DNA of 6,103 nt, taken from contig JBJOQB010000051.1 in assembly GCA_046050125.1 (NCBI GenBank), positions 1 to 6,103 of the forward strand, written 5' to 3'. The notes below the pieces were generated by a model, which was not told the origin of the DNA, searched no databases, and saw nothing but the letters and a program-made list of their open reading frames with translations. This stretch comes from JAHFQJ01 sp046050125. GTDB lineage: Bacteria; Pseudomonadota; Gammaproteobacteria; Burkholderiales; Burkholderiaceae. Shown one piece after another: positions 5,829 to 6,103 of the stretch; within the stretch, counting starts at the first letter, position 1; each line of letters opens with the position of its first letter. Position numbers and translations under genes: made by a program.

Positions 5829-6103
5829 CTAATTTAGGCTGTAAGTATATAATTTCTGTATTGCTATTGCATTACTTGGTGAAAAACATGTTTGCATGGC
5901 TTCATCTATGCTTACAAATTTATATGAAATATGTTCATATTCGCTAAGTTTTATGTTCTGATTATTTTGAATTTTAAGGGCAAACCAGTGTTCTTGATTA
6001 GTGCTTGTAAATGGTGGGTATTTATGCCTAAATTGTTGGTAGATGTTATAACTTGTGCTGTGGTCTAAGTTATATAGTGTATTAATTTCTGCATCATTTG
6101 GGT
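5829..6103 (-). CDS. nudB: Dihydroneopterin triphosphate diphosphatase, 3' part
   Basis: The C-terminal 90 residues of a Nudix hydrolase run off the right edge, so start and Nudix box are outside the window. The visible part matches the end of NudB (E. coli about 150 residues): 'FRHKYPP' corresponds to 'LRHRYAPG', 'NQEHWFAL' to 'NTESWFCL', 'LSEYEHISYKFVSIDEA' to the 'FTEHLAYKWLDAPAA' strand and helix, and 'SPSNAIAIQKLY' to 'SNRQAIEQFV'. NudB removes pyrophosphate from dihydroneopterin triphosphate, an early step of folate synthesis in the cytosol. The reading frame is open to the TAG at 5829-5831. The stop is 95 bp upstream of the DUF3460 gene on the same strand, and no clear terminator lies between. 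The catalytic residues cannot be checked here. Confidence 0.85.
   Translation of the reverse strand, partial: PNDAEINTLYNLDHSTSYNIYQQFRHKYPPFTSTNQEHWFALKIQNNQNIKLSEYEHISYKFVSIDEAMQTCFSPSNAIAIQKLYTYSLN

Overview
The window is AT-rich throughout (about one third G+C by eye), and every gene shares the same A/T-biased codon use. The best pointer to the organism is a low-G+C member of the Burkholderiales, probably Alcaligenaceae-like and host-associated. The 60-residue DUF3460-type protein is a family I know from that order. The ScpA protein has the 'DLYIPP.ALEVFL' lead-in typical of betaproteobacterial ScpA. NudB and a small-subunit-type DadA also fit. The genus cannot be named from this sequence.

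Layout. On the + strand (1-1864) there is a lipoprotein with a YbjQ/UPF0145-like domain, then dadA (D-amino acid dehydrogenase) with a strong Shine-Dalgarno sequence. Everything to the right is on the - strand. Read in the direction of transcription it runs: the 3' end of nudB (folate pathway, cut by the window edge), the DUF3460 gene, scpA (condensin kleisin), corA (Mg2+/Co2+ channel), trmD (tRNA m1G37 methyltransferase), and an Rpn-family PD-(D/E)XK nuclease gene. dadA and the nuclease gene converge with 9 bp between their ends.

How the genes relate. A plausible extended -10 promoter lies between nudB and the DUF3460 gene, so DUF3460-scpA-corA-trmD may be one transcription unit. corA and trmD overlap by one base (TAATG), which suggests translational coupling. 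trmD normally sits in rpsP-rimM-trmD-rplS. Here corA replaces rimM upstream and the Rpn gene lies where rplS would be, so the classical operon has been broken up. No RNA genes, CRISPR arrays, insertion sequences or clear intrinsic terminators were found.

Most of the window is housekeeping. The points worth a second look are two mutually exclusive RNA hairpins just before the scpA start codon, an intact Rpn nuclease with a candidate internal start for a small C-terminal product (a known layout in E. coli Rpn systems), and a relocated, C-terminally short TrmD.
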